Part shown: one piece after another, positions 1 to 10,137 of the stretch
How positions within the stretch are numbered: position 1 is the first letter of the stretch
Layout: every line of letters starts with the position of its first letter
NCBI RefSeq assembly: GCF_030272615.1
Contig: NC_081412.1
Location: 689,758,083-689,822,082 of the forward strand
Direction: 5' to 3'
Length of the DNA stretch: 64,000 nucleotides
DNA from: Cryptomeria japonica
Taxonomy: Eukaryota; Streptophyta; Pinopsida; Cupressales; Cupressaceae
Position numbers and translations under genes: made by a program
Notes under the pieces: model-generated
Told to the model about the DNA's origin: nothing
Databases searched by the model: none
Seen by the model: only the letters and a program-made list of their open reading frames with translations

Positions 1-1290
1 ATCTGCACATCACCGCCATTAAAGTGCCTTTCAATACATGTTTGCTAAACTTATAAAACATGACCTTGTATATCGACCTACATTTGTCAAATGCCATAAA
101 TATCTTAGTTGTTTCCTTTGAAAATAAAGCACAAATATTGGATCATCCTTCCTTAATCCACTCACCAAACTACTCCTTCAATCTGTTTTGATCTACAAGA
201 TCAGTCCTTTCTGGATTTCTGCTTTTTTCTTCATCTCAAGCCACAATCCTCTACTTTTCTTCCTCGAGCTTCGCAATCAACATTTAATGTCAACCAACCT
301 TGTAAAAAATTTGTCGATGTACACTCCATCTACTACTGCATGCATGTCCACCACGTTGACTCCATGTAGCACCTTTGTCAACATCCACCTTAGCTTGGAC
401 CTCTATGTCGATTCAGACAAGATCACCAACCAAACACTGAACTAGTCCTTCTTTTCTGTCGGTTCACTAACCCTGTTGGTATCTCACACTTTACTGGTTA
501 CCCATCATGTCTGAACTTTGCTGATCTATTGGTGGAACACCTTAACCGGTCACCAGACATGTCTATTCATAGTATGCTCATTCACATCAGGTAGGAGCAC
601 ATCACTTAGCCTCTTTGCTTCCTTACCATTTCTCATGCTCACTGGTAGCCATCCTGATGACACTATGTAATCAACCTTCGATTGATACCATCTAAAGCAT
701 CTACATACCGGTTGCATTCTCTATTTGTAGCTGCTCCACTTTTCCTTCTTCATCATCAGACCAAACATCATCTCAGTCGGTTTGTCAAGGTGTCAAAACC
801 ACCACCCTTCTTCTATTTCGGTAACTCAATCATGCCTTCTTTATTGGTCTAGTGCATATCCTTGATTTCATGCACTTCGGGCATTCCTTTGATTCACTAG
901 TAGATCCAGTGTCAGCTTTCAAACACCTTCCTTTACCTCTTCTTCCTTATCTCACAGAACTATGATGCACACTATGCATAATAGTAGATAATCTCCACTT
1001 ACCGGTGGTAGTGGATCCTTGTCATCTATATCTTGCAATGTACTCACGTGACTTCCCTGTTTGTGCAACATACCCTCAAATAGGCACATGTGATCTAGTG
1101 TGAGTACATTCACTATCAGTCATCTCTTCACATGGTGACTGCATCTCTATCCGGTGGGAGTCTTTCTGCATCCACACAATGTACCAATGACCTGTAACAC
1201 TGGTTGACACCAATGACTTCATGTCAACAATACTCCCATACCAGTTGTTATTCTATACCAGTTGACATCAATGACAATGCAATGCCAACA
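1..1290 (-). mobile_element. copia-type LTR (right part), inserted in gypsy element
   Basis: The stretch has no coding potential. It ends at 1290 with AATGCCAACA, the same terminus as the copia-2 LTRs (9883-9892, 39166-39175) and the solo LTR (60824-60833), preceded by the same kind of sequence (TTGACATCAATGACAA). It contains several ACCGGT-like motifs, also typical of those LTRs. At 1291 a Ty3/gypsy pol reading frame resumes abruptly. No polypurine tract follows 1290, so this is either a solo LTR or the 5' LTR of a minus-strand element. Its left end lies outside the window or is not recognisable, so its full length is unknown. Confidence 0.6.
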
Positions 1291-1580
1291 CCAAGTCCAT
1301 GCAATGGCTAATATTTCTAACAGGTGGCAATCCATCAGGTACATTATCTAAAATGATTTCCTCATATTTTGTCAGTGAATCTCTTATTTGTACTGGGTGT
1401 TCTGCTTCTAGTTCCAATCTCTCAATCTTCTTAGGAATTAAGGCAAAACACACATTCTCATGTCTTAGTCCATCCATGAATTTCCTTCCATCTTCTAAAC
1501 AGATTCTAGTATTTGTACAGACTTCACTCTTCAAAGGTTCCTCCAAAGGTAACAAGGTTTGCTTCATCTCATTGGCCACA
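1291..1580 (-). pseudogene. gypsy pol: linker between protease and reverse transcriptase
   Basis: The minus-strand frame from 1579 encodes about 95 residues ending in DGLPPVRNISHCMDLV. This corresponds to the conserved 'P-LPP-R-I-H-IDL' stretch that precedes reverse transcriptase in plant Ty3/gypsy polyproteins. It is in a different frame from the protease at 1609-1900, so a frameshift lies between them. The frame is cut at 1290 by the inserted LTR, so no RT motif is present. Confidence 0.7.
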
Positions 1581-1599
1581 ATAGTGTATGTATTGCCTA

Positions 1600-1900
1600 T
1601 CTATCAAACTACCAGGGTCTTCCCAATAAAAGATGACAAATATCCATAGGCATAATATCACACAAAACTTCACCATGATAATTCCCAATTTTCAATTTTA
1701 CCAAACACTGTTCACTTACTAACAACTTATGTTCATCCTGAATCCATGCTATCCAATAAGGCTTACGGTGTTTCAATCTCTCCAATTTCAACTTATTCAC
1801 CATCTCTTCTGAAACAAGATTATCTGAACTACCATTATCAATAACAACTTTACAACAATTACCAGATACCTTACATCTAGTCTTGAATATATTCTTCCTC
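1600..1900 (-). pseudogene. gypsy aspartic protease
   Basis: The minus-strand frame encodes an active-site-like segment I-D-N-G-S-S-D-N followed by LVSEEMVNKLKLERLKH (about 1840-1780) and ends with CHLLLGRPW (about 1610). Both are hallmarks of plant gypsy retropepsins, whose usual active site is D-G-G or D-S-G. The Asn here may be a decay change. It shares the frame of gag upstream. The enzyme would cleave the Gag-Pol precursor in virus-like particles. Confidence 0.75.
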
Positions 1901-2037
1901 TACAAGGGTTATTCATCTCCTCCGGTATGACACAAATCTCTCCTCATCATCAACAGTTCTCTATCTTCCAGTTTATTGTCTAGTCCAGTGAGGTTTTCTT
2001 CCACCACTGTTTCAATTCTGATAGCCTTTGTCTTCTT

Positions 2038-2079
2038 ATATTCAAATGCACAGTGTCCTTCTCCTCCACACTTAAAGTA
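2038..2079 (-). pseudogene. gypsy Gag zinc knuckle, degenerate
   Basis: In the gag frame the residues read YFKCGGEGHCAFEY. A CCHC knuckle (C-x2-C-x4-H-x4-C) is expected here; the second Cys and the His are present, but the first and last ligands are Tyr. Each is one G-to-A change from Cys (TGC/TGT to TAC/TAT). A nucleocapsid knuckle normally binds genomic RNA; this one could not hold zinc. Confidence 0.7.
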
Positions 2080-2349
2080 GGTTCCTCTAAATGTCCTCTT
2101 GTCTTTTCTTCCAATGTTCTCATTCTAGTAACCATTTGGTTCTCTCCTCCAGTAGAAATTTCTATCATCCTTCCAGTATGAATTACCTTCCTTGCTCACT
2201 TCCTTGTCCTTGTTCTAATTTGTACTAGTTCCTCTTCCTTCGGTATATCCTCTTCCTCCTTGAAATCTTCCTCAAGTAAACCTTCCACCTCTACCTCTCT
2301 GTCTTTACTCATGTCTTTTTTTCAATTTCTCTTTAGCCTTTAGTGCATA

Positions 2350-3036
2350 TCAGTAGGCCTCTTCAACACTCTCCAATTTGATCATACTGAGTTCATCTTG
2401 TATAGACATCCACAATCCATTCAAATATCTTGCAATTTTTTCAACTTTATCATCAACATGTCTGGATCTAATGTTCAATTTATAAAATGCTTTGGTGTAC
2501 TCCTTCACACTAGATTCCTTCTGTCTTAGGTTCTGCAATTTTTGGAACAAATCCACTTGATAATTCATCGGGACAAACTTTGATTTTAACTTAGAAAACA
2601 TCTGATCCCATGTCTTAATCTTTTCTTTACCTCTTCTTTGTCTATAAACTTGCAAATACTCCCACCAAAGAGATGCATGACCTTTCAACTAGGTACAAGC
2701 ATATTTCACCCTCCTCTCTTCTGCAATGCTTTCAAAATAAAAATACTTAGCCATCTCCAAGATCCAATCCATCAATTCATCTTAATCCAACTTCCCATAA
2801 TATTTCGGTGGGGTAAAATGAGGTTTAGTGTTTGCCCTACTCAAAACCCTTAAAAACATTTCTCCATCCGGATCAACTACTGGTAGGTTTACTTGTTCTG
2901 CCGAGGCTTCTTCTCCTTCATCTTCACTTACATCTTCAATATGTTGTCCTCTTCTCTTAGTTGTCTCCACAGTTTCTAACTGGGCTACTATTCCTTGCAA
3001 CATCTCTATCACAATAGGGTTTGCATTCCCATGCAC
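2350..3036 (-). pseudogene. gypsy Gag capsid region
   Basis: Two segments share one minus-strand frame: 3036-2782 (acidic N-terminal part ending in HFTPPKYYGKLD) and 2688-2350, which carries A-LWWEYLQ, TWDQMFSKLKSKFVP, FQKLQNLRQ-ESSVKEY and the RSRHVDDKVEKIARYLNGL stretch of the retrotransposon Gag family. Stops between 2782 and 2688 break the frame. Gag packages the element RNA in the cytoplasm. The start at 3036 is the first Met, about 125 bp from the primer site. Confidence 0.8.
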
Positions 3037-3159
3037 TCCACCATTCCTAGTTCCTCTTCAAGCCATAAATTCATGCTAGTCCTCTACAATTCCAGGTCGG
3101 ATCCACAATCTTCCACCCCACAAAAAAATTTAGGACACACAACCTCCAGAATGAAACTT

Positions 3160-3174
3160 CAATCTGATACCACT
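3160..3174 (-). other. gypsy primer-binding site
   Basis: On the minus strand TGGTATCAG begins two bases inside the LTR edge. It matches the start of the initiator-tRNA-Met complement used by many plant retroelements; the match weakens after about nine bases. It fixes the element as minus-strand with its 5' LTR at 3175-3863. Confidence 0.7.
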
Positions 3175-3863
3175 TGAAGCAGTCACCGGTGAGGAGGGAC
3201 CTCAAGGAGATCAGTACAGACCGGTCAACAAGAGTAAACACAATGGAAACACACAAATATGATGGAGGCAATGCATAACATATAGTTTTATTGCATGAAA
3301 TTTGATTACATCCAACTGGTAACAATCAAATTACAATATACTGACACACAGGTCTGGTAGAATAGGTCACAACCGAGACCTTGAATTGAAAGATCTATCT
3401 TCTAGGCACAATCTATCTATCTGATACTCTGATTGATTCTAACTGATTCTAATTTATTGCATTCTAAAGAATGAATACAAATATATATATAGATCCAAAG
3501 GATCTAGTCGGCCCAAAAGGGATCAAAACCCGAAGAACAAGACCTAACATACAGAATGAACAAGGTAGGCCTCCACCAAGAGATTCCTCCAGAAAATCCA
3601 ATTGATGAAATGTAGAAGGTCGGTCACACGTCAAGGAATATTGAAATCAATGCTCAAGGTTCCACAAGCTTTGTAATGGGTTTTGATAGATCACCAGAAT
3701 AGGTCTCAGACAACCGGTAACAAGAAACTGTCATGGAAACTGGTGGCGATAACTTGCCGAAAAGTGATCCAAATGAGATGTGGTTAGAAAGCTTGAAATA
3801 TGATCAAGTCTTCAAGTAGAATCCAACTCCATAGGATCCACTGAGCCAAAACCGGGACACACA
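3175..3863 (-). repeat. gypsy 5' LTR
   Basis: About 689 bp, bounded by TG at 3175 next to the primer site and by CA near 3863 (GGGACACACA; the exact end could be 2-4 bp earlier). On the minus strand it starts TGTGTGTCCCGG. It contains an AT-rich TATA-like tract. The second LTR is not in the window, so the boundary rests on the primer site and on the switch to copia coding at 3864. Confidence 0.65.
3481..3494 (-). promoter_or_regulatory. TATA-like box in gypsy LTR
   Basis: On the minus strand TCTATATATATATTTG lies mid-LTR, with a T/C-rich stretch downstream. The location fits the U3 promoter of the gypsy LTR. It is inferred from sequence alone. Confidence 0.4.
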
Positions 3864-4420
3864 GAAAGAAAATTGAAACTACAAACAAAATAGAAAGGAA
3901 AATGTTTTTGGTTGATGCAAGATTGTTGTGAACTGGGGATGCTCCTGCTTCACTTACATACCTAGGAGTCTTAAGATTTTCTATTCTTCTATCTTGATCT
4001 TCAATTACTGTTGAATTTTCTAATATTGCCAAAGTAACTGGTTCAACATTTTGTTCCAGTGCAGGTGCTACTAGTTTAGTTATGATCATTTCCACTGATG
4101 TTTCTCTCTCATAGGTTTTGATTTGACTTCTGTTCTGCTCATCCACTTTGACATTTGTGCTCTACATAATTCTCTGCAATCTTTTGTTATAACATCTATA
4201 TGATTTTCTTTCATTAGAATAATCAAGAAATATTCTTTCATCACATCTAGGATAAAAATTTCCAATGGAATCATCTCTTTTGATATAGCATTTACTACCA
4301 AAGATTCTGAAATACTTAATTGTTGGTGTATGACCAAACCATAACTCATAAGGTGTCTTACCGATATCTCCTTTGATATGAACTCCATTGAATGTATATA
4401 CCGTCATTCTTACAACTTCT
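3864..4420 (-). pseudogene. copia-1 integrase C-terminal part and linker
   Basis: The frame encodes GKTPYELWFGHTP, YFRIFGSKCYIKRDD and DERIFLDYSNERKSYRCYNK (about 4400-4165), the conserved C-terminal part of copia integrases. It then reads into an acidic linker with LKTPRYVSEAG (about 3970). A stop lies between the two segments. Homology ends at the gypsy LTR. Confidence 0.75.
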
Positions 4421-4479
4421 CTCTAGTAGATATGAGGTAGATTAACTTGCATCATCATAGGTCTAGCTACATCCAAGAT

Positions 4480-4760
4480 AGTTTTGTTCTTCCTTTCCAC
4501 AACTCCATTCTGTTGAGGTGTCTGGGGTGCAGACAACTATTTCCTTATCCCATTCTTCTCACAATAGCTTTTTAATTCACCAGATGTGAATTCTCCACCC
4601 CAATCTGACCTTAAATAGTTAATCTTCAATCTCGTCTCTATCTCAACTTTAGGTTTAAATATTTTAAACTTTTGAAATGCTTCAGACTTCTCCCTTAGAA
4701 AAGTAACCCACATCATTCTAGAATAATCATCAATGATTAGCACGAAATATGTATCACCCT
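4480..4760 (-). pseudogene. copia-1 integrase catalytic core
   Basis: Visible motifs are IIDDYSRMMWVTFL, LRSDWGGEF with the second catalytic Asp, and QQNGVVERKN (about 4500) with the catalytic Glu. The first Asp region near 4790 is broken by stops. The enzyme would join element cDNA to chromosomal DNA. At least one stop (about 4537) interrupts the core. Confidence 0.8.
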
Positions 4761-4830
4761 AAAAAAATTTGATTCTAGAAGGACCACACAAATAAGTATG
4801 AATAAGATCAAGAATATCATTAGATTTGTC

Positions 4831-5046
4831 TTATATACTCTTAAAAGAAGTTTTGAATTGCTTTCCCATTTGACATTCCTTACATACCAGATTATAGGAC
4901 TTTACAATCTTAGGTATATCTCTATCTTCCTTAGTAGAACTAATCTTCACAATGCAATCAAAATTCACATGACACAACCTCTTATACCATAGCCAACTAT
5001 CAATTTGTGCAGTCAAACATGTCTTCTCACTGTAGTTCAAATGCAA
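4831..5046 (-). pseudogene. copia-1 GAG-pre-integrase domain
   Basis: The 71-codon frame contains WLWYKRLCHVNFD and LVCKECQMGKQ, the His and Cys pairs of the zinc-binding pre-integrase domain that lies between protease and integrase core in copia elements. It is in frame with the integrase pieces downstream. Confidence 0.8.
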
Positions 5047-5249
5047 GATATTACCTTAAGTTTGTGTACCGGTTGCAATTTCCAATCCAGATCTGTTGAT
5101 AATCTTGCATTTTCCATCCTTGAACTGTAGTTGAAATCCCTTATCCACCAACTATCGTACACTCAAAATATTATGCCTTAAACCTTCAACATAATAAAAT
5201 TTATCAGTGTTATGCTTACCATCCAATGATATTGTTCCTCTCCCCTTGA

Positions 5250-5448
5250 TCATGCATTCTTTGTCATCTCCAAATATAACTAGACCACCATCAAATTATT
5301 GCATAGATAATAACTTCCTTTTATCTCCAGTCATATGATGTGAACATCCACTGTCAACTACCCATTCATCCTTGTCTTGAATTTTAGCAGCAAGGGCCTT
5401 CTCTTTAGGTACCAGATCATCTTCCTTGATAGCCAAAAATACCCATTC
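5250..5448 (-). pseudogene. copia-1 aspartic protease
   Basis: The minus strand encodes W-V-V-D-S-G-C-S-H-H-M-T-G-D (about 5370-5325), the signature of copia retropepsins. Its upstream end is the element A insertion at 5454; the preceding codons continue at 49366 beyond the insertion. Confidence 0.8.
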
Positions 5449-5453
5449 CTTTC
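5449..5453. repeat. target-site duplication of element A, left copy (CTTTC)
   Basis: CTTTC lies immediately outside the left LTR of element A and again at 49361-49365 immediately outside the right LTR. Integrase creates 5-bp duplications in both copia and gypsy elements. Confidence 0.85.
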
Positions 5454-6277
5454 TATTTATGGTGAAAGTGGAAACAACAATACTGAAAGACTAAATCAAT
5501 TCAACCACAAAACCCTAGCCTAACAACAACAAACATCCACTATAACATATGAAGATTACTTAAGACAATATAAATCAAATAAAATCACAAAGATTATACC
5601 ATCACATGTCCAATAGGGTTTGGATCTCCATTCTTCCTATCTCTATTGATCTTGCTTGATATATTTGCTCTCAGATTTTATGTGTGCACAAGAGCTCAAC
5701 AAAGAACGGAAATGTGGTCGCAAGTAGACTTGATTGCATATGAAAGTTCGAATGCTAGGAGTCTTCAAAGATTGATTAGTTGAATAGTTGATTAGTATGA
5801 TTAGGATATTAGAATGATTAGGGTTGATAATGAAAGAGAGTATACTCTTATATATAAGACACTATAAGAAATGGAGGGATAAGATTGAGAGGTGTAAAAG
5901 ATAAATGGTTGGCTAGGATTAGAGAGTAGTTAGAGAAAATAAGAAAATAATGAGAGGGTAGGTAGTGTAGGAATTAAGAGATGAATGACATGTGTCATGG
6001 GTAGAAAAGGATAACGAATTAATTAAATAAATAAAGATTTATTTAATTAATAGAAGAAGTGGGATCAATTAAATAAATAAAAGTATTCATTTAATTTAGG
6101 AAAAGGATAATTTAAATAAATAACTGTATTTATTTAAATGAGAAATAAGGCTAGAAGAGGATAAATGAATTAATTAAATAAATAAAGATTTATTTAATTA
6201 ATAGAAGAATTTGGCTTAAATAATTAAATAAATAAAGATATTTATTTAATTAGACATGACAATTTTAGGTGCCTACA
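5454..6277 (-). repeat. element A 3' LTR
   Basis: 824 bp, matching 47731-48535 and 48540-49360 along its length. It runs from T(A/G)TTTATGGTGAAA to GGTGCCTACA. On the minus strand it starts TGTAGGCACC. A polypurine tract adjoins it at 6278, which makes it the 3' LTR of a minus-strand element. It contains a series of AT-rich hairpins in its U3 end. Confidence 0.9.
6018..6253. repeat. series of AT-rich hairpins in element A LTR
   Basis: Several perfect or near-perfect inverted repeats follow one another: 6018-6051 (15-bp arms, 4-nt loop AAAG), 6110-6139 (13-bp arms, loop ACTG), 6169-6202 (same arms as the first), plus weaker ones near 6066-6095 and 6217-6252. All use the word TTAAATAAAT. The same series recurs in the two right-hand LTR copies (about 48278-48515 and 49097-49335). 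Confidence 0.85.
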
Positions 6278-6291
6278 TTTTGCCCCTCTTT
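6278..6291 (-). other. element A polypurine tract
   Basis: On the minus strand this reads AAAGAGGGGCAAAA directly beside the 3' LTR. It is the expected primer for plus-strand DNA synthesis. The same tract and about 20 following bases occur beside the element B LTR at 30396. Confidence 0.85.
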
Positions 6292-6889
6292 GAGACAATG
6301 CAGCTTGTCGCGTTGTTTCAAAGAAGATAAGATGAACTGATACAAAGTTTCTCCAAGATGGGAATGATATGCCCCCTCGAGAGATTGGATGAAAATGTCT
6401 GAAAAGATTGCAAACAATCTCTTGATAAGAAAGAAAGGCTAGAATGGACTGACAAGATAGGATAGAGTGACCACGGGATAAAGAAGACTGACGTGGGAAA
6501 CTAGGGCTAGGGAAGTCTATAAGATAGGCTACGAGGGAAAACATCCTCATTGTCATACACACGCCTAAGAGATTAGAGTGTATAGTTTTGATCGTGTTTA
6601 CCAATTTTAGAGACCAGCAGATGCAAGAGAGCCGATAAGTACCGCAAAACCTCCTTGTACCTTTTTGCATTAATTGTTGTCATAAATGCATGTCAAGTAG
6701 GGTAATAAATGCACTCTAGGTAGGTATATAAAAATGTCAAGCGGGGAGAAAAATTCTAAGGCGTGTTTGTGTTGGTTCCAGGTGCATCTGGGTAGGGTAG
6801 GCACGTCTGCGTTGGTGCTAGACACATCTATGAGTGTAATAGCATCCGTGTTCAATGTGAGCACGTTTGTATATTCAAGGCAAAATCAG
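6292..6889 (-). other. element A 3' untranslated region
   Basis: I see no convincing coding sequence. The first about 120 bases (GACAATGC ... CCCCCTCGAG ... TTGGATG) resemble the region beside the element B polypurine tract at 30410-30510. Short ORFs here look incidental. Confidence 0.6.
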
Positions 6890-7525
6890 CAGTTCTGTGA
6901 TGAACATACATTGTCGATTGGATAAGCTACTGAGAGGATACACTCAAGCAGGTCCTCTAGGGAAGACTAGAATAGAAGATAGGGCTAGGATTGACAATTC
7001 TGTGATAGAACATACGTTGCCAATTAGGAAACTACTCAAGAGGATACACTCAAGCAGAGACCCTAGGATAGGATAGATAGAGGCACTTTGTGATGAACAG
7101 GGAGTACCATAGAAATTGACAATTCTGTGATAGAACATACATTGCTAATTGGATTAGGCTGAAATTGACAATTCTATGATAGAACATACATTGCCAATTA
7201 GGAAACTACTCAAGAGGATACACTCAAGAAAAGCACTAGGATAGGATAGATCGAGGCACTTTGTGATGAAAAGGGAGTACCATAGAAATTAACAATTTTG
7301 TGATAGAACATACATTGTCAATTGGATTAAGCTGAAATTGACAATTCTATGATAGAACATATGTTGTCAATTGGATAAGCTACTCAAGTAGGTGCCCTAA
7401 AAGATAGGATAAAAGAAAGACTTTGTGATGAAAAGGGAATTCTACTAGGATAGGAAGCAGTACTTTGTGATGAACAAGGAGTACTAAAAAGAGAAATACT
7501 TTGTGATGAATAGGGAATGCCACTA
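6890..7525. repeat. tandem repeats (about 174 bp) in element A 3' region
   Basis: The phrase TTGACAATTCTRTGATAGAACATAC begins at 6991, 7115, 7164, 7289 (variant) and 7338. Spacings 6991-7164, 7115-7289 and 7164-7338 are 173-174 bp. GGAAACTACTCAAGAGGATACACTCAAG and ACTTTGTGATGAA recur with the same period. About 3.5 diverged copies are present. Tandem repeats between pol and the 3' LTR are known in plant Tat/Ogre elements. Confidence 0.8.
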
Positions 7526-7670
7526 GGATTGACACAGTTGATTTGCTTGACTACAGGAGGACCTACTGATGTTGGAGTCATGGGAGAGATTCTCTTTGAC
7601 TCAGAGTTTATGACTAGAGCTAACACTCGATGATAGAGAAGTCATTCAGGCTATGGGCTTGTGATATATT

Positions 7671-8275
7671 ATGTATGTGTCTGTGTTTCAGGCAAACATT
7701 GGGTTGCTGACTGCACTAACTGAGAGATGGCACTTAGAGACATGTGCATTTCATTTGCTGATGGGTGAGATGACAATCACCTTAGAGGATTTATATAAGA
7801 TACTGAGGATACCAATCAATGGGGAGTTAGTTCCTTACTATCGAGAGGAAGACAGGGATGCACTAAGATGATTGTTTCAGGATCCAGGACTGCAGATGAT
7901 AGCTGGACATGTGGTTTGGGATACCATGACATAGACAGGATTGGCACTACCGATAGTATTGGTAGGAGTGATCAGTGGGTTCCTCTGTCTGGATAGGGTG
8001 ACATGAGGGTTGGTAGTAGGATGGGGGAGGATAAGCTACTATCCTTGAAGGAGATCTACTAGGGACAGGCGAATGAGATCCAAGATCTAGAGAGGGATAC
8101 AACGAGATTCAAGAGACAGCTGAGGGACATTGAGTAGGAGAGGGATTAGGATATTCAGCACTATACAAAGGCTGAGACAACACTGAGGGTAGGGAGGTAG
8201 GCAGTAGGGGACAAACGGGCTAGATACGCCTATGTTCTGCAGGCAGGGGAGGAGATAGCCTACTGGAGAGACCTA
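7671..8275 (+). pseudogene. plant mobile domain (PMD) gene relic, N-terminal part
   Basis: The plus strand, antisense to element A, encodes a PMD-like core: TALTERWHLETCAFHL, GEMTITLEDLYKILRIPING, E-L-V-P-Y (7700-7845). These match the 'ALVERWR-ET-TFHLP-GEMT-TL-DV-LLGLP-DG' pattern of the plant aminotransferase-like/PMD family (MAIN/MAIL type). Downstream, stops at 7869 (TGA), about 7930 (TAG) and about 8005 (TGA) fall where Trp is expected. After a change of frame, a charged, probably coiled-coil segment (QDLERDTTRFKRQLRDIE ... RYAYVLQAGEEIAYWRDL) runs to 8275 with TAG stops at likely Gln codons. An acceptor-like T/G-rich tract ending CAG at about 7692 may mark an intron. The relic continues at 39181 beyond the copia-2 insertion. 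Confidence 0.75.
8271..8275. repeat. target-site duplication of copia-2, left copy (ACCTA)
   Basis: ACCTA precedes the copia-2 LTR; the right copy at 39176-39180 is ACTTA, one transition different. With one copy removed, the PMD reading frame runs open across the insertion point. Confidence 0.75.
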
Positions 8276-9892
8276 TGATAACTCAATGATGAACCACTAG
8301 TACCAAACTAGTACTGAGAGGGGGCGGGTGAATCAATACAAGCACAACTACAGTCCAAAACTGGTTTGACAACAAATACTCCAAATGACTGGCAAACGGG
8401 GATACTGGTTAAAGCAGAGTGCAACCGGTAACGCCTGAAACAACTCAAACAATCATAAACCGGTCACTCACTAAGCTTTCCTCTTAGCTCAATACCATAG
8501 TAACATTACACTCTTATGCACGAATGGGTAAACTAACATCAAAACTTCATAACAGTAAGTTCAATATGTTTTATAGATAGGCATAAAACATAGAACCATC
8601 ATATGCTCAACAGGTAATAACAAAGCACCACAAGATAAAAGCATTACACATGACACACATATTTTTCACGTGGAAACCCAACTGGGAAAAACCATGATGG
8701 GGATGATTACCCACAAGTTGCTTTTGAACTCTTTTGAAGTTCACTCTATTAGGAGCCTTGTCTGGTTAAAGACATTACAATAGGTTCTGCTAGGAACCGA
8801 TCCTGTTAGGGATCACCTGGTTAAGGGATGGCTATAATACCTGGTTAAGGGTTAAACCCAGTTAGGGTTACCTTGTTAGAGGATTTCAAGAACTCAATAG
8901 CTAAAGGATCTCTAGAGCTCTATAGCTTCTTAGAACTCATTAACCTCGAGTTACCCTATTAAGGGATTTGAATCAAGCCAGTTAAAGCTACCCTGTTAAG
9001 GGATTTGTATCAAGCCAGTTAAGGCTACCCTATTAAGGGATTTCACAACTATTGAAGTGGTTAGAAATCAACAGGAATTACAATGATCTGGTAAAAACAC
9101 TCAATGCTAATGTAGATATGTTTTGGCTTCTCTTCACCTTCTGCACATTCACTTTGCAGGTATCTCTTCTCTCCTTTGGTCTAGCAAGAATTACGTATCA
9201 CTTCCCTAGGATACACACACATAGATTTTGCCAACAACCTTAGAAAGAAACACAACATCGACCTTATAGGAAACATACAGGTCGGTAGCAAAAACCCTAA
9301 ACCCTAAACTTATTAGGTTAAGAAATTCAAGTGGTTCGATCCTGACCGTTGAATCATACTGCATTAAATGCAACAATCTTGAATCGACCTCAAGACATTC
9401 TCCATCGTCCATTATCCACCAATTTCATGGCGGCTGATAACCCATCATGCGTTATCACCATTTGGTAGACTTCACTCATTCCCGAGGTAGATAGGAATAG
9501 TCTTCTTCATGCAAGATCCTTCACGTACACAAGGCTTATGTGGCAACACGATCTGTTCTCCATTATACTGTTGACTCATCACATAGAGAGCACCAATTGA
9601 GTCACACAGGCTTGAGGTACTCCAACTGAAAATCCTTAAGTAGAAACTACCTACCAACCGGTAGTCACACAGTGCTTCCATGTGTCGGTTCCCATAACTA
9701 CATGTCGGTTCATCTTGAACAAAATATGTCGCTTCACTTTGGCATATAAACCGGTTCATACATATGTCGGTCCTCTCTTCTCACCTATCACTCACCTATC
9801 ACATGTGTCGGTTCACATTATGTCACATATTGACATCAATGAGAATCATACAATGTCATTATATCTTCATGCCGGTTCACATAATGCCAACA
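8276..9892 (-). repeat. copia-2 3' LTR
   Basis: 1617 bp from TGATAACTCAATGATG to ATAATGCCAACA. Its partner is in three pieces (14204-14862, 28121-28929, 39045-39175; 1599 bp in total), and alignment is continuous across the joins. A polypurine tract at 9893 makes this the 3' LTR of a minus-strand element. Direct repeats of CTGGTTAAGGG/ACCCTGTTAAGGGATT type fill 8750-9040. Confidence 0.92.
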
Positions 9893-9904
9893 ATCTCCCC
9901 CTTT
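9893..9904 (-). other. copia-2 polypurine tract
   Basis: On the minus strand AAAGGGGGAGAT abuts the 3' LTR. A second short purine run lies at about 9948-9956. It is the expected priming site for plus-strand synthesis. Confidence 0.85.
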
Positions 9905-10137
9905 GGCATTGATGGCAATATACAAAGATATCTTCTCTACTTCACATCTTCTCCCCCATTTGCTGCAGATATCTTTTCCACTTTTCACATCTTCTCCCCC
10001 TTTGACAACAATGCCAAAGTGGAGGCACAAGCATCTCTGTTCCATTATGCTACTCCCCCTGAGGAGTAGCATCCTTCAACACATCAATCAACAAAAAATT
10101 GACTTTGTAATACCTGACTGATGTGGAACAATTACTT
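9905..10137 (-). other. copia-2 3' untranslated stretch
   Basis: Non-coding interval between the pol terminus and the polypurine tract. It holds repeated TCTTCTCCCCCWTT(T)G tracts (9948, 9992), probably extra purine tracts on the element strand. Overlapping short ORFs are incidental. Confidence 0.55.

Larger units (their letters stand above)
1291..3863 (-). mobile_element. Ty3/gypsy retrotransposon, 5' part (LTR, gag, protease, start of pol)
   Basis: Read on the minus strand the order is LTR (3863-3175), primer site, gag, zinc knuckle, aspartic protease and the linker before reverse transcriptase, where it is cut at 1290 by a copia-type LTR. The RT, RNase H, integrase and 3' LTR would lie left of the window. 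Domain order and the protease and linker motifs fit plant gypsy elements, probably chromovirus-like. Its 5' LTR abuts copia-1 pol at 3864, so it inserted into copia-1. Frameshifts and lost zinc ligands show it is inactive. Confidence 0.8.
3864..5448 (-). mobile_element. copia-1 pol fragment (protease to integrase)
   Basis: This is the downstream half of a Ty1/copia element whose gag, primer site and 5' LTR are at 49366-51741. It is separated from them by element A, with the TSD CTTTC on both sides. It carries protease, pre-integrase and integrase domains in the copia order and is cut at 3864 by the gypsy LTR. RT and RNase H are not in the window. Confidence 0.85.

Noticed and set aside
1980-2168. 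62-codon minus-strand ORF
   Set aside because: It is out of frame with gag and protease; the real gag frame through here carries the degenerate zinc knuckle.
6991-7360. CRISPR-like regularly spaced repeats
   Set aside because: Plant nuclear context, imperfect 174-bp tandem repeats without unique spacers of constant size.
9290-9306. Telomere-like AAACCCTAAACCCTAAAC
   Set aside because: Only about two units, and part of the copia-2 LTR; it recurs in the same LTR position at about 28460 and 60290.
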